In this document: positions 45,148-58,447 of the stretch, piece by piece
Layout: each line of letters opens with the position of its first letter
Numbering within the stretch: position 1 is the first letter of the stretch
NCBI GenBank assembly: GCA_002633025.1
Contig: NMRB01000207.1
Location: 208,661 to 272,660 of the forward strand
Origin: Notospermus geniculatus
Taxonomy: Eukaryota > Nemertea > Pilidiophora > Heteronemertea > Lineidae
DNA: 64,000 bases
Direction: 5' to 3'
Notes under the pieces: generated by a model
What the model was told of the DNA's origin: nothing
Databases searched by the model: none
What the model saw: the letters and a program-made list of their open reading frames with translations, nothing else
Made by a program: the position numbers and the translations under genes

Positions 45148-46862
45148 GGCTTGAATTCTACGAAGAGCGGCCTGTGTGTACAGTACAATAGCAGTAGCGT
45201 GTTTGATTACGGTTTGGTTTTAAAAGAAGTGCTGATTTACATGAAAAAGAGAGAAAATCAAATGTGTGGTGACCTGCGCTGCCATCTACAAGAAGGTCAG
45301 TGACCTACCTACGTGTGAGTGGCTGGACAGACACACAGTGGTGCTTATGTTATGTGAACCGAGCTATCATGAATCTGGGTCACCTTTGCATTAGGGTGAT
45401 CGAAGAGGTGTAATAAACCAGACGTGATGCTGCTGTTTAGAAAGTCAAAACTCCTCACTACTCATGGATTTGACGGTTAATAAACTACCCCTGTCCAAAC
45501 AAACTCATCAATAAAGCAACAGACCCTCTACCTCAGGATATTCAAGGACAAACTAACTCCCCCAAAATGTGCTTGCTATGGATCAATATGCTAGTGCAAC
45601 TAATACATGTATAAGACACAAGCACTGCCTCTATCAAGCAGAGGGCCTTCAAAACTCCAGGATGGTACGCCCCAATTTTGCATTTGCTCAGCATTTGTAA
45701 AAGATGATGGAATGTACGATATTCTTGTTGAACTTAGGTACCAGTAGGAAAATCGTTTTCTCCATAGGAAAATCGTTTTCTCCATCAATTCCAAATTTGA
45801 ATCTTCCACTGCTCGCTCAAAATAAAGTTGAGGACGATGGTCGTCACTCAAAAATTAATAAACTTCATCGTGCATTACTTCAGTCTGTTTCAAATATTAC
45901 TGTGACGACGTACTTGTCATTGTAATGTGTCGATTTTTTATCTATTCTTTTCAGTTTTTGACAATACTCAATCAATACGTGCCCGTTATTAAACATACAT
46001 GTATATCAAGTTATTTCGTTAATTAAAAAAAATCAAATATTCTTTCGGGAGGAATTGTTTTCAAAGAAAGGCACTGTAACATCATCAATAGATTTTTTTA
46101 TTATGAGAGACGTTGTTGTTGTCAGAATCCATATACAATATGAGGCGGAGCATTGACCTTTTCTTCTCGAGAGAAATTAAAGAACCCCACCATCGACAAC
46201 TTGTCAGAGGAAGACTACATAGGAAGTGAACGTCGCCAAAGGCGTTGTCATTTTCTTTCTGTTACACTAAAACATGTTGCTGTTCTTTTGTCACATCTCA
46301 ACGGGTTTGAGTGATTGACAATTGTCTTGTAGATTATGACCGGGCTGCTGCAGAATAGTTAGGCCATAATAATAGGGAATATGGAGCTCACGTTTCAATT
46401 TGATTACGGTTGGAGAGGAAAGCAATAATGGATTGGACCAGTTATTTAAAAACATATATGGAAAGGGCGCGTCTGGAATCGGCGAGATTGTTCCTGTGCA
46501 TTTGATCGGATGGGAATTATTAAGAAAGGAATGAGGAATAATGGGGAAAGTAATATAGGTTTTAAGAGGTGGCGGAACAGTTGAAATGTATTATGGAGGA
46601 CAATAGTGAAAGACCAAATTGAGTTTGACTAAGTGATTAATATGAGAAAAGCCAATTTAGAGAGATGGGTACATGTAACATGGATAGCTCACGTCGCCTA
46701 ACTTGGCTGATTAATTGTTCAACACATCTTTGATTAAACAATATAAAAAATGCCGAATATAATTCCCTTCTTTTCACCGTAAATAATATATTTTTTCAAG
46801 CAACCTTGATGAGCATCGAACTTAGTCATAAAGCCTCCACGTACGAATCCTTAGGTCGACTG
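45148..46862. other. gene-free stretch
   Basis: Only a 20-bp perfect tandem duplication (ATAGGAAAATCGTTTTCTCC, 45746-45785) stands out. No gene or element recognised. Confidence 0.4.
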
Positions 46863-47144
46863 CACTGTTAAAAAGTTTTGTAATGTTTTTACAGAAATTG
46901 CCTGCAGCAGAGTTTCAGGAACTTCCGTAAATTTACATATGATGTGACTTATGTGTTCCTGTATTAGTAGTACTCAATTGGGCTGTCCAGAATGATGCTT
47001 TCTGAGAATGTACGAAAATATAATTTGGTTAGCCTCCAGTCAAGTCTCTGTTAACATTTATTTTGAGTCTGTAATTTTACAGGTCACGTCCTGAAACTCT
47101 GCTGCAGGAATTTTCTGTAAAGTCATCTGTTTTTTCTAACAGTG
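46863..47144. mobile_element. 282-bp MITE with CACTGTTA ends
   Basis: CACTGTTAAAAAG at the left and CTGTTTTTTCTAACAGTG at the right are inverted. A second inverted block, GCAGCAGAGTTTCAGGA, pairs with TCCTGAAACTCTGCTGC. No coding capacity. Target duplication not clear. Confidence 0.8.
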
Positions 47145-49209
47145 TGGATTCTTCTGTCTTGCCCGTCTCTACCTTAGAGAAGCAGTTACAAAAGGATGGA
47201 ACACGAAACCAGTCGCCTCGCAAACCCGCAAGCGCTGCAGGTCTAACTGCTCTACATGTACATGTATCAGATATCATTTTTGTACCTGATGCAAGAAAGA
47301 GAATAACTACTGGTTGCAAGTGTTGGAGTCAAGGCCGAAATGTAGTATACGAATTAGACAGACAAATCACCTCCAATGCGTACCCCAATAAGGGAAACGT
47401 ATACTTAAATCAGCCAAAATAAATCATATCTATTGCATGTATATATTATAGAAGATAAAAATGTAAACATCAGAGAATTTCCCGCTATTTTTTTAATGAC
47501 ATGCTTCTCACGGGTTTATGTTTAAAAAAGATACATGTAGACAATTTGAATGATAATGTGACGAGCGAGATTTAAAGGGATAAAAATGGGGGGCCTAGTT
47601 TTTTTTGACGGGCTGGCGCTCCCAAGGAATGCGGTGCGTCAAGGGCGGGGCATGATTTCGCGGGCGTTGCTAGGGAAGATAGCGTCATCATGACGCCACT
47701 GAATAAATCGATGAACCGTATTTTTGGTCTCGCGTATGATTTCCACTAATTTCCTCCNACCATGTCCTTAGGGAAGGAAGCCCAGCCGCGGATGGTATGT
47801 CCATTCAGATAATGCAGTCAATTGTAAGAGATCAATCAGGTCTGAATTGACCAAGTTGTGGCTCATCAGTGTGTCTTTACGACTTCACTGGAGACAGGTA
47901 AAGGAGGCTATATGGTTAATTCTAAAACTTCCAACTTAGCCATTAATTGCCCAGTAGCGGCTTGTTAGGGTATTAGGATTTCACTTAGGTGTATTTATTT
48001 GAAAGACCTTGTTACAAGTTCACAATCATCGAAAATTACCTTCACCTTGTTAAAGTGGCTTATACCCATTACGTGCTTAATGCTGGACAAAATATTTTAG
48101 TCAAGTTCTGTTACTCTAGTACCGGTACTTATTATAATCTGAGTTACGGTAGTTTAAATGTCGGCAGTGCAGCCGTAATATCGTTCTATTAAAAGAAACT
48201 TGAGTGGTAACTGCTGACTCTTGAAGAAATCATTGAGTTTATTTCTCTTGAAACGAAAGTATACAGTACATGTATATCTTTTTTTAAAATGTGGACTAAT
48301 GAATATAAACATGTTTCATAATGATGTACATAATGATGTGATGTGATGCGATAGTGATTTGGTAATGGCATTAAATTTATCTCCTAAGAATAAGGTACCA
48401 AATCGGAGGACCACATAATTTGTGTGTAATTTGAAAGATTATGCTTTACACGTATGTTAACTGATCCACCGACAAATTCATTCAATACGATCATCATCGG
48501 TGTGTCGTTTCTGCCCGATATGAGTCTATCCGAACAATTACCTGGTGCAAATGACCTTTTATCAAGGCCTTATTGTTGAGACGCTACAGCACTCACCCTG
48601 AAAACCATGTGGGCGCAGATTATATCTTATGAAGGCCGATATTGAGTTGTTGCACTGATGTCTGTGAATGACTAAGCTGGCCATCGACTACAGTTGCAGA
48701 TTTGCTGGTTTGACGGTGATTTGATATTGCCTCGGTGGTTTTGTTCAAGGTCCTCATGGCCAGCGAGCGAGGCTGCTATTACACACAAAATGACCTATCG
48801 TTGTTGACTCTGTAAGCATATAGGCCTACAGCCATTTGTTGATTGCCGAATGGCGAGATGCAAGAGACAAGAGCAAAAAATGAAGACACGTTGAAATAAA
48901 TTGAACGCAACAGACAGCTTAATAGATAGTAGATGGAATTAGATGATCGATAACGATGATTTAACGCCAGTCTGAAACAGAAACAAACAAAAAATAATAA
49001 ACGATAAATGAGATTACACATGGGACAGAATCATGTATTAAGAAAGCTAACAATTAAAGTCAGTGAACATTATTCTTCTGCTCCACAATGTAGGTCAAAA
49101 CTATCAAATCACTACGCTTCAAGTTAGCACCAATAATAAAATACATTGTACATGTACGAGCTGTTAAAAAAATGTCCCTAAGAAAATAAATTTTCTTCTG
49201 ACCAAGATA
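47145..49209. other. gene-free stretch with a single N (47757)
   Basis: Short open frames only. The N is followed by unrelated sequence, so it may be a join between contigs. No repeat structure noticed. Confidence 0.4.
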
Positions 49210-49440
49210 CTGAAGTAACAAGCTCCTTAGTTATGCTGTTTTTTAGAATGAAACATAATATGCAACGAGCTCGTCAGTTATGCTCTTTTTTAGAACGAAA
49301 CATAATATGGATATTACGTTTCACTCTAAAAAAGAGCACAACTAACAAGCTCGTTAGTTATGCTCTTTTTTAGAATGAAACATAATATATAGCCTATTAT
49401 ATTTCATTCTAAAAAAGAGCATGACTAACGAGCTTGTTAA
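49210..49440. repeat. nested inverted repeats of a 45-bp TTAGTTATGCTC unit
   Basis: A unit GCTCNTTAGTTATGCTCTTTTTTAGAATGAAACATAATAT occurs three times forward (from about 49224, 49266 and 49348) and twice reversed (ending about 49345 and 49436). Forward and reverse copies alternate, so several competing hairpins are possible. It looks like a MITE that doubled or was inserted into itself. Confidence 0.8.
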
Positions 49441-49483
49441 GAGTTTCTATAGAAGAATATAGTGCCAGCTCGATCCCAGCTAC

Positions 49484-49816
49484 TATCCAAATACACCGAT
49501 TTCACATCTCACACGATCGCAGCGCCCCTGGTAGAATTTCGCTTGGCCACTTCCTTTTTCAACCTCACTACCAGGAGTAAGGCAAATATTTCCTAGATCG
49601 AGTTTGAAAAACACGTGTTGGTTCCCGATACCTCCGCCAGGGATCCATCCCCTGGCGGCGGCATTGGGAACCAATGCGCGCAATTCAACCTCCGTCCAGG
49701 AATTTTTTTCCCGTACTCCTGGGAGTGAGGTTGAAAACGGAAGTGGCCAAGCGAAATTCTACCAGGGGCGCTGCGATCGTCCGAGATGTGAAATTGGTGT
49801 ATTCGACTTGGATGGT
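49484..49816. mobile_element. 333-bp foldback element with long GC-moderate arms
   Basis: 49488-49585 and about 49713-49808 are inverted (shared blocks TAGAATTTCGCTTGGCCACTT, written here in part, and CTGGTAG). The centre has a second hairpin, GGTTCCC-CCGCCAGGG-...-CCCTGGCGG-GGGAACC (49620-49672). Short open frames on both strands simply reflect the symmetry. Confidence 0.85.
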
Positions 49817-50433
49817 GTGTGATGTATTGTTTTGGAAGCGAATCAACACATTGAGACATACATGTATTAGGAATACGTTTACTTAATAGTAATTCGGATC
49901 GGATAATGTGTATGATCAATGTAGCATTCCAGAAGGAAAATATGTCAGTACGTCAGTACGTGAATTCCATTGGCTCAAAGAAGAAGTACCGCATAAAATC
50001 ACGTAGTAATTGATCCGATGTACGACATGAAAGTGTCGAAAGTGTACAAATTACAGCCAGTGCAGAGGCCCTTTGTTTCCTACTCCATCAAATCGAAGTT
50101 AACATGTGTGTTAAGCTGTATAAACGAGTGAAATCAATTTCAGTCAGAAAATATATGAGGAACTTGTATCGGTTAGCAACATCATCCATCACGGTAATTG
50201 TCCCGAGATCTCGTTACGAAACTCTTACGATGGAGTGACAAGAGACTATTGGGAAATAGGTGACAATTTAATGAGTATACCAAACTGTTTAGGAGTCTGT
50301 GCCTGAAACACACATCATAAATTCAACCCAAGTTGTCACTGTAAAGAAAAGTTATCACCTTGCACTCGAACTGTCTTTGATACAGCCTGCATGGTATCAA
50401 GAATATATAAGAAGAGGTATCAAGACTATATAA

Positions 50434-50883
50434 GAATGTGCAACGCCGAATGTGAGTTTCCCAAAAGTGAGTTTAGTAAGTTGCCTCTGGTGACCCTGTA
50501 ACCGACCGGATCTTAATTTATGAAGGATTATTGTGTAGAGAAGATCATTACAAACAAAATGATACCTTCCATAGTTTATGCACTCAGAAGTAACCAAGCT
50601 ACAAAGCTTTTTTAAATGGACCATATTTTCGACAAATTGATGTTGTAATTGATCTCAGAGTTGGGCACTCTGACCTACATATCCATGGTTTCACAAAAAA
50701 AATTAAATGCTAGTAATTTGTCTGTGACTTTACATAAGAATATTGATGACATTCTTCAACCGTCAAATCTAAACATTGGTTATTTAATTAGAAGGCCTAT
50801 AATTACCGTACGCCCTCTATTATCAGAAAAAGTAACTTAAAGCCCACCCTTTTGCTTTATTATAACTAGTTGTACATTCTTGC
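50434..50883. repeat. dispersed duplicate, copy 1 of 2
   Basis: GAATGTGCAACGCCGAATGT onward matches 57074-57565 at roughly 90%, with small indels. Same orientation, 6.6 kb apart. Not an obvious MITE; no coding frame is shared. Confidence 0.8.
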
Positions 50884-50982
50884 AACCTAAATCATACTGT
50901 TTGTTGATTGACCTTTCTCAGTCAGTAGTAATCATCTACAGTTGGCATGTGTAGGCCAATCCCCAGGCTAAGCATGAAACAG

Positions 50983-53149
50983 ACGATAATGAGCAGACTC
51001 AAGCTAATGGATTCTTTTGTTTCGTCGCAGACGATCCTGATGATGCTCATTACAGAATATCGCCCAAAGTGAATGGCTATCCCAGTCAACGAATGCTCAC
51101 TCAAAGCATCAACATGACTACTGAAAGTCGCCGAGACTGACTATTAAGCTGGAGCCAAAGTACCGGAGACGATCCATTTGCTAAGTCAAAGGGCCAAACC
51201 GATGATATACCAGGTCAGACACTCTGAAGATGGAGGAATTATTCACTATAATTCCTCCATGCTCTGAATGATCGTGGGAGGCTTTCGTGTACGAACATGC
51301 ATGATTTAAAGCTTTTTTGTACTATTTTACCTGTCTCACCTTCAAGGCACCTAAATTTACGCGGAATTTGATATCAAAGTTTAAATCGTTTCTTCATTAA
51401 ATTGTTACTTCATTAAATCATCATTCATTATCTTTAACAAGATGTTCATAAAGCATCTTAACATCTTGTGTGTCAAATGAAGGTAGTGCAAAGATTTTTG
51501 TTATGAAATAGTTCGGCAATTTAAAATTTAACGACCGAATTTAGAGGCAGTGAGAAAAAAAATTGTACTGCCATCGAAGATGTGGAGAGATGCTGTTCTT
51601 GATGCAGTTTGATTATTCGGCGTTTTCTTAGTGAACAAGAAGAGGGCCTTGTCTATTTTGCGTCCTCGATTTTCTTCGATTCTAAAAGCCTGTTAGCAAT
51701 GGCTTCAGGGTCGCGAAGCCTTCACTGGCGTGTCCGTCCTTATACCGTGTATAGGTAGCTCTATGTACATGTAATAACAGCCTTAAGGGCAGAGTTCAGT
51801 AATCTGGTCACTCTGGACAACTCTACACGGCCTCAGAGATTCTGCCTTTTTTGCTACGATGGAGGTCTGTTGACGTTTCTGACCCCACGGCCTTTTAGCA
51901 ATTCTGATCTGTCAGAAAGGTTTTTACGATATCAAAAGCGAAATCGTGGTTAGTAGTGCGTGTAGCCACGAGAAGCTCGTAACGAGTTATTCAATTAGTT
52001 CGATGTGCATCTTTATGTTCTATTAATAGCAGAAAACGGCCGTTTTTATGTTGGGNGATAATGAGCAGACTCAAGCTAATGGATTCTTTTGTTTCGTCGC
52101 AGACGATCCTGATGATGCTCATTACAGAATATCGCCCAAAGTGAATGGCTATCCCAGTCACCGAATGCTTACTCAAAGCATCAACATGACTACTGAAAGT
52201 CGCCGAGACTGACTATTAAGCTGGAGCCAAAGTACCGGAGACGATCCATTTGCTAAGTCAAAGGGCCAAACCGATGATATACCAGGTCAGACACTCTGAA
52301 GATGGAGGAATTATACACTATAATTCCTCCATGCTCTGAATGATCGTGGGAGGCTTTCGTGTACGAACATGCATGATTTAAAGCTTTTTTGTACTATTTT
52401 ATGTGTCTCACCTTCAAGGCACCTAAATTTACGCGGAATTTGATATCAAAGTTTAAATCGTTTCTTCATTAAATTGTTACTTCATTAAATCATCATTCGT
52501 TATCTTTAACAAGATGTTCATAAAGCATCTTAACATCTTGTCTGTCAAACGAAGGTAGTGCAAAGATTTTTGTTATGAAATAGTTCGGCAATTTAAAATT
52601 TAACGACCGAATTTAGAGGCAGTGAGAAAAAAATTGTACTGCCATCGAAGATGTGGAGAGATGCTGTTCTTGATGCAGTTTGATTATTCGGCGTTTTCTT
52701 AGTGAACAAGAAGAGGGCCTTGTCTATTTTGCGTCCTCGATTTTCTTCGATTCTAAAAGCTACACGGTATCCGAACAAGCCTGTTAGCAATGGCTTCAGG
52801 GTCGCGAAGCCTTCGTCACCGGCGTGTCCGTCCTTATACCGTGTATAGGTATAGGTAGCTCTATGTAATAGCAGCCTTAAGGGCAGAGTTCAGTAATCTG
52901 GTCACTCTGGACAACTCTACACGGCCTCAGAGATTCTGCCTTTTTTTGCTACGATGGAGGTCTGTTGACGTTTCTGACCCCACGGCCTTTTAGCAATTCT
53001 GATCTGTCAGAAAGGTTTTTACGATATCAAAAGCGAAATCGTGGTTAGTAGTGCGTGTAGCCACGAGAAGCTCGTAACGAGTTATTCAATTAGTTCGATG
53101 TGCATCTTTATGTTCTATTAATAGCAGAAAATGACCGTTTTTATGTTGG
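50983..53149. repeat. tandem duplication of about 1.08 kb joined at a single N
   Basis: Copy 1 is 50983-52055 and copy 2 is 52057-53149, both running from GATAATGAGCAGACTCAAGC to TTTTTATGTTGG. The one N at 52056 lies exactly between them. The copies differ by a few substitutions and small indels (for example a TACACGGTATCCGAACAAG gain in copy 2). Each has the hairpin GGAGGAATTA/TATAATTCCTCC. Confidence 0.92.
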
Positions 53150-54413
53150 CAAGAATGACAGTGCTTGCTTCATTCCCGTGTCCATCAACTTAATTACGAA
53201 GCCCTGTCATCCACCAGTACATTAAAAAATTCCTATTACTGGAATGGAAGATACGAGTGTGTTCCATTGTATCTGCATGAATGTACGTACGTATTTTGTG
53301 CACTGAATTAGAGCGGAGCCCTTCTTTTTCTGTAAAGGGTACTGATACCATCTGAATCGAAAGGGACATTGACACTTCTTCAATAGGAGTTGGGCATCAT
53401 AGACAGTTACCAAATGGAAAATCGATTGACATGTTTGATGTAGCATATTGCTTTTCTCTTACAAGTCATAATATGAGTATGACATATCTCAAGATCGTAA
53501 TTTCAAACATACACGTAACCCAGAATAAATCCCGGAGTCGTTCACTACCAGTTCATGAGTAATGGATTAGTTTCTTTGAACGGCAATTGATCATTTCGCT
53601 GAAATTTACCTAACTTCAAAACCCATTTTCACGTACGTCATAAGCCGATATGTCTACTTCTGTTACATGTATGTCCGCCATAGGCCTACACGGTCAAATT
53701 TTTTATCAAATTTTCTTGCTGAACGCAGCATAACATTTTTATAAAGCTGCAGTTTGTATTGTCGTTTTTAATGACGTTATAGTACATGTATATATGCAGT
53801 GCTGGGACAACAAAGTACATGTACGGAGCGATTTATATTTGTGGGATTTTTGAAATTGATCAGCCATGTCGAGTTGTAGATATCAAAAAAATGTTACCGA
53901 ACTACATACTTATATTGTGGTACCTGCATTGCAAGCACAACTAACGAGATGATCCACTATTTCGTCGCTCAGATCAAATTTCATATCAGTATCCAATTTA
54001 ATTAAGTTTTGACAATTTATCTATCAATTTCCAGCCGTTTATCCATAATTATCTCGATGATTCGCCTTATCAAAGACTTTTGAGATACCATGGACTGGTG
54101 GAATATTAAATTGAGAGAAGGGCTGAACGACGTTAAAAAATTTGATTCATTAAACGTCGAGATCAATCATAGCCAAAGAAATTGATCGCATTTTTTAGTC
54201 GGATTAATGAAACAGCAAACGCCTGTCCCATCACCAGAACCGATAGTGTGGAACAGAATCAAAGACTGGGAAATGAAGTAATGAAATTTCTTGACGATTA
54301 AAAATATTATTGTGTTATCATCACCTATGCAATGACAGATACAGTCCTCCAACACTAGTCAAAAGTAGAGAGAACAGCGCAGCAGATTCCGTGTTCCGGT
54401 TCTCTGTCGACAG
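53150..54413. other. gene-free stretch
   Basis: No gene, element or tandem array recognised. Confidence 0.4.
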
Positions 54414-54415
54414 TA

Positions 54416-54555
54416 GGGAGGTTTAGAAATCAAACGATAAACGTGAACGTTAACGACAACGTTTTTAAAATGCAATATAAAATCTGGTTAATGTTTAGTA
54501 TGAAAAATAACGTTGTCGTAAAGTTTACGTTTGTTGTTTGCTCTCTAAACCTCCC
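54416..54555. mobile_element. GGGAG-family MITE, type d (complete, 140 bp)
   Basis: GGGAGGTTTAGAAATCAAAC and the complementary right end (CTAAACCTCCC) are flanked by TA (54414-54415 and 54556-54557). The left arm reads ACG at 6-7 bp spacing five times (ACGATAAACGTGAACGTTAA and on). This is the intact reference for the copies at 29433 and 34472. Confidence 0.88.
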
Positions 54556-54557
54556 TA

Positions 54558-56359
54558 GTGAATCGCCTAATGCATTGACAATCCCCTCCGCGAACGGGGG
54601 ACTGCTCAACTCGGAGGATGCCCCATCGCCGATTTCATCCTATTACTCAAAACCCAGCAGAATTGGAAGGCCTAATCCCGTCTAATTCACTACGACACAA
54701 GCAATCAATTAGGTGTGGAACTACCCGTGAAAGCTGTCTAGTCAACTCACTCCCACTTGACTTTCGACTGTCGTCACAGGAAGGATAGTTGAGCCTGATT
54801 TAGTGTACTGTGTTGGTCAAGTTGTGGAAGCCTGCTTTTCTTCTGAAAATCTTCAGGTGCAAAATTCTGTTCAAGCCAAGCCGGCCGCACGGTGCCATAG
54901 GCACTATTTTTTATAATGTATGTTGAATGTTGTAAAGAATGCTTGACAGAAAACTGTTTAGTGACATACTTTAAACAATAACTAACAATAACTAATAGAG
55001 GTAGATATATCGCTTGGGGACCTATTTCATAAAGCCTAATGGAGATCCATCAGCACTAATGCGACGGCAATGGTTGTAGTCCCTTAAGATAGAAGTCGTT
55101 TCATAAAAGTATATTTAAATAACTAGAATAATGGTAAAGCATTTGGGAGCGTTTCAGGTAATGCCATATCTATATATTATATGTGGTTAATGGGGTTTTC
55201 TTCCGAGTTCCTCTAGTCGTTCTTTCTGAATGAGAATAATGAATGAATAAATAATAAAAATGCTTCAACGTTCAGAGGTGCTCCTGGTGTCGTTGTTCTT
55301 AAAGATAACGTTCTGGATGATTCCCCTTTTGTGGATAAAGTCGTCATCCAACAGGATTTTTCAAAGCAATGGTGTTTATTCTAAGTGCTAATGATGTTCT
55401 ATTTTAGAAACCCGGAGTCGTAGTGCGAGTTGGAGCATTGAAATGCTTTAAGCCCATCTGTATTAAATTTTACGCTTTTTTCAGAGTGTTAGGAGAGTGC
55501 AGGTAGAGGTCTCATGGCCTCGTGAAGGTCCCCGAAATGCTTGTCTCATACGTATTTCAAAGAATCAAGACCCAGTTTTCCGCACACATTGAAAAAACTG
55601 CAAGCAGAGCTCTAATGTATTTAGATAGAGCATACCGGTAGTACATTTTACACTACACTAACGTCGGAGGACGTAAGCACTTTCTGAATTCAATACAGTG
55701 TGGCTTTAAAGGGAAAATGTGGTTTATAGTTTTTCTAAAACAGTTCCAAGTCCGTCTATTTCCACAGACAAGCACTGTCTACTGCTTTTTGACCATCTGC
55801 TTTCGGACGTTCGTTTCGACATCAATTCCAAAGAATATCTGAATGTAAATTTATATCTCACATATTGTGAATCCTGTACCGTCTATTGCCGACTACGAAC
55901 AGTTTCCCTGGCTATTTTTACCCCATGGCCAATCTGCCAGTGACTATCAGTTTAACTGGACAAACTACCCCATTAAAGAGAAGTCGATGCCGTTAGGGTG
56001 TCATTATAGGGTGACGGTGCCAGTGGGACGTCACAAAGGGGAGACAACAGATGGTGACTGTCGCAAAGGTCGGGTTTCCGTAGTAAACAAGGTGGCTGTT
56101 TGCATCTTGTATTCGTAAGCATGGTACTAGAAGTAGTGAATAAGTATGGCCGGTTGTGGTGTTCAAATGGATCGTCACTGCGATCCAACGATATAAAACG
56201 ACGACACTTCTCCAACGTTGATCGTAAGCTGATCGCTGATTGGATGATTCGATGTTATTTGCCTCGAGATCACAGCACCGTCTATTGACTAACCTACAAG
56301 TGGCCATTCAACGAGTGCATGCAAACAATGTACAGGAATGCAGTGACTGCACATCCTAT
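54558..56359. other. gene-free stretch
   Basis: An 80-100 codon set of overlapping frames at 55860-56310 is present on both strands without recognised domains; not called. Confidence 0.4.
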
Positions 56360-56514
56360 GGGACCGCATGCACTAAACGAAGATTATCTTGAACTCAGGT
56401 TGAGCCACAACTTTTCAATTGTTCAGGTTTGCCAGGGCATGATGTGACAATGGAAAAGTGGTGGCTCAACCTGATTTCAAGATAATCTTCGCTTGGTACA
56501 TGTACATACGGCCC
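56360..56514. mobile_element. Harbinger-like MITE, diverged copy
   Basis: Left GGGACCGCATGCACTAAACG and right end CATACGGCCCC (in complement) with the shared inner CGAAGATTATCTTGA arm. A 6-bp CATGTA gain interrupts the right terminus. The same family is intact at 62605-62751. Confidence 0.8.
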
Positions 56515-57073
56515 CATGCTGTAACAAGAAGATAATGTCAAAAAAGATCGCCCATTGTGATGTTTGTCATGTTCTGCATATTTTTGTGGGTAACAAAAAA
56601 ACCAGACGTCATATGAGATCTTCCCACAATTGCAAGCCGTGGTATGGCCTCCAGTGCGTCATTAGTTAGCTTGTGAGGCAGTTGGCTACATTGTGCTTGA
56701 AATACAAGACACTCCCACAGGACTCAGTTAGGGCTCCATTACGGACGATAGCTCATACAATGTATGTTTACACGGCACTCATGACTTTGATGGGAGTCTT
56801 GCGTTGACAAAAGGTTTGTCAACACTGATGACCTTGGGAGTAACTAGGAAGTGGATAGTAGCAACCCAGGAATGTCAGGTGACACAGAAATAGGAGTCAA
56901 TAAAATTTGGAGCGATGGGGACGAAGGTTCATTTCTTATGTAATGGAAGAGTTTATTATCTGTTTAGTTGGGCAATTACAAGTACACTTTACACTTAGTG
57001 ACAACTTTCTCCTATAGGTCTTAATGAGAGTGTGCCGGAATTTATTATTATCGATCACATCTAGAAAGTACCA

Positions 57074-57565
57074 AGAATGTGCAACTCCGAATATGTGCCA
57101 AAAAGTGAGTTTAGTAAATTGCCTCTGGTGACCCTGTAACCGAATGGATCTTAATTTGTGAAGGATTACTGTGTAAGAAGATCATTACGAACACAATGAC
57201 ACCTCCCATAGTTGTATGCACTCAGAAATAACCGAGCTACAAAGCATTTATGAATGGACCATATTTTCGACAAATTGATACTGTAATATATTGATCTCAG
57301 AGGTGGGCAATCTGACCTCTACAACAAATCCATGGTTTCACAAAAATCAAAAAAAATTGAATCCTAGTAATTTGTCTATAACTTTACATAAGAATATTGA
57401 TGATATTCTAAATGATACTATTCAGTCAACAACCGTTAAATCTAAACATTAGTTCTTTAATTAGAAGGCCTATAATTACCGTACGCCCTCTAGTATCAGA
57501 AAAAGTAGAAAAAGTAACTTAATGCCCACCCTTTTGCTTTATTACTAGTTATACATTATTGTACT
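57074..57565. repeat. dispersed duplicate, copy 2 of 2
   Basis: Counterpart of 50434-50883 with small insertions (for example AATGATACTATTCAGTCAAC). Same orientation. Confidence 0.8.
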
Positions 57566-57829
57566 TATATATTCTTGATCACATGTGACTCGGGTTTGGT
57601 GTCACTGAAACCCTTCCCATACACGTACTGTACATGTCGTTCATGTCCTTCGGGAAGAGATGTAATATTATCCTGACTAGAACCTTAACAACAGCAGTGC
57701 TATTCAGCAGGGGATTTAGATGGTTATTGGATCATCATGAGGGTCAGCAACAAAGGAGTCTGATGGCGGATTTGAAGGATCCACTTCGGGGGCTTAATCA
57801 GACAAACATCTCCTTGAGATGCTTCGTCA

Positions 57830-58447
57830 GTGCAGGTCGTGTTACCCATATCATCTTTCATCGTCAACTTACAATGCTTAGGGAAGCGCAATTTGACCTC
57901 CAAACAGCTGAGAGTGTCCATCATGCTTGGACATGTTCACTTAGTTTTCCTTCGAGGCCACGTCTTTCTCTTCCCCGAAAGGCGGGGGAGGGGTTTACGT
58001 GTTGTATGTAGTTTCCCTGGATTGCCATCTTATATTCGACTCGATACTCTTGACAAAAGGCCCAACAAACCTTACATCTTGCATGTTAGGCAACTTCCTT
58101 GGCATAATGCTGAAAACTCCATTCTTTTTTCCTTTTGTCCCTCAGTCACTCACATAGTTGCTGAAGCCAGCAAAAAATTATTAGTGGAGCCAGCAAAAAT
58201 CGACGTTTTTGACGCAGTAAGATTGTCATTGTGCAATCAAAATACACTGAAATTCTTACATCACTGTGATGAAAATGGACGAAACGTTACATTACCTTTA
58301 GGAGAAAATAGGGTGACAGATGTATTTACCAGTTTTTGTCAGTACCATGATTCGACTTTTATGCTAAGCAAACCTTTAAATGGGGAGCTGCAACATCGTT
58401 CTGCTGCAGAAAAAGTTTTATTCCAACACATTCAAATCAACTTTTGA
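57830..58447 (+). CDS. 205-codon open frame of unknown nature
   Basis: Unusually long for non-coding DNA of this composition, but it has no ATG until about residue 31 and no recognised domain. In the second tandem copy (59235 onward) the corresponding frame is broken by several indels, for example in the CTTTTTTCTTCGAGG and TTCTTTTTTTTC runs, so it is not conserved. The GTCACTCACATAG that follows T-rich sequence could act as a splice acceptor. Best treated as a chance frame or a decayed exon. Confidence 0.18.
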   Translation: MQVVLPISSFIVNLQCLGKRNLTSKQLRVSIMLGHVHLVFLRGHVFLFPERRGRGLRVVCSFPGLPSYIRLDTLDKRPNKPYILHVRQLPWHNAENSILFSFCPSVTHIVAEASKKLLVEPAKIDVFDAVRLSLCNQNTLKFLHHCDENGRNVTLPLGENRVTDVFTSFCQYHDSTFMLSKPLNGELQHRSAAEKVLFQHIQINF

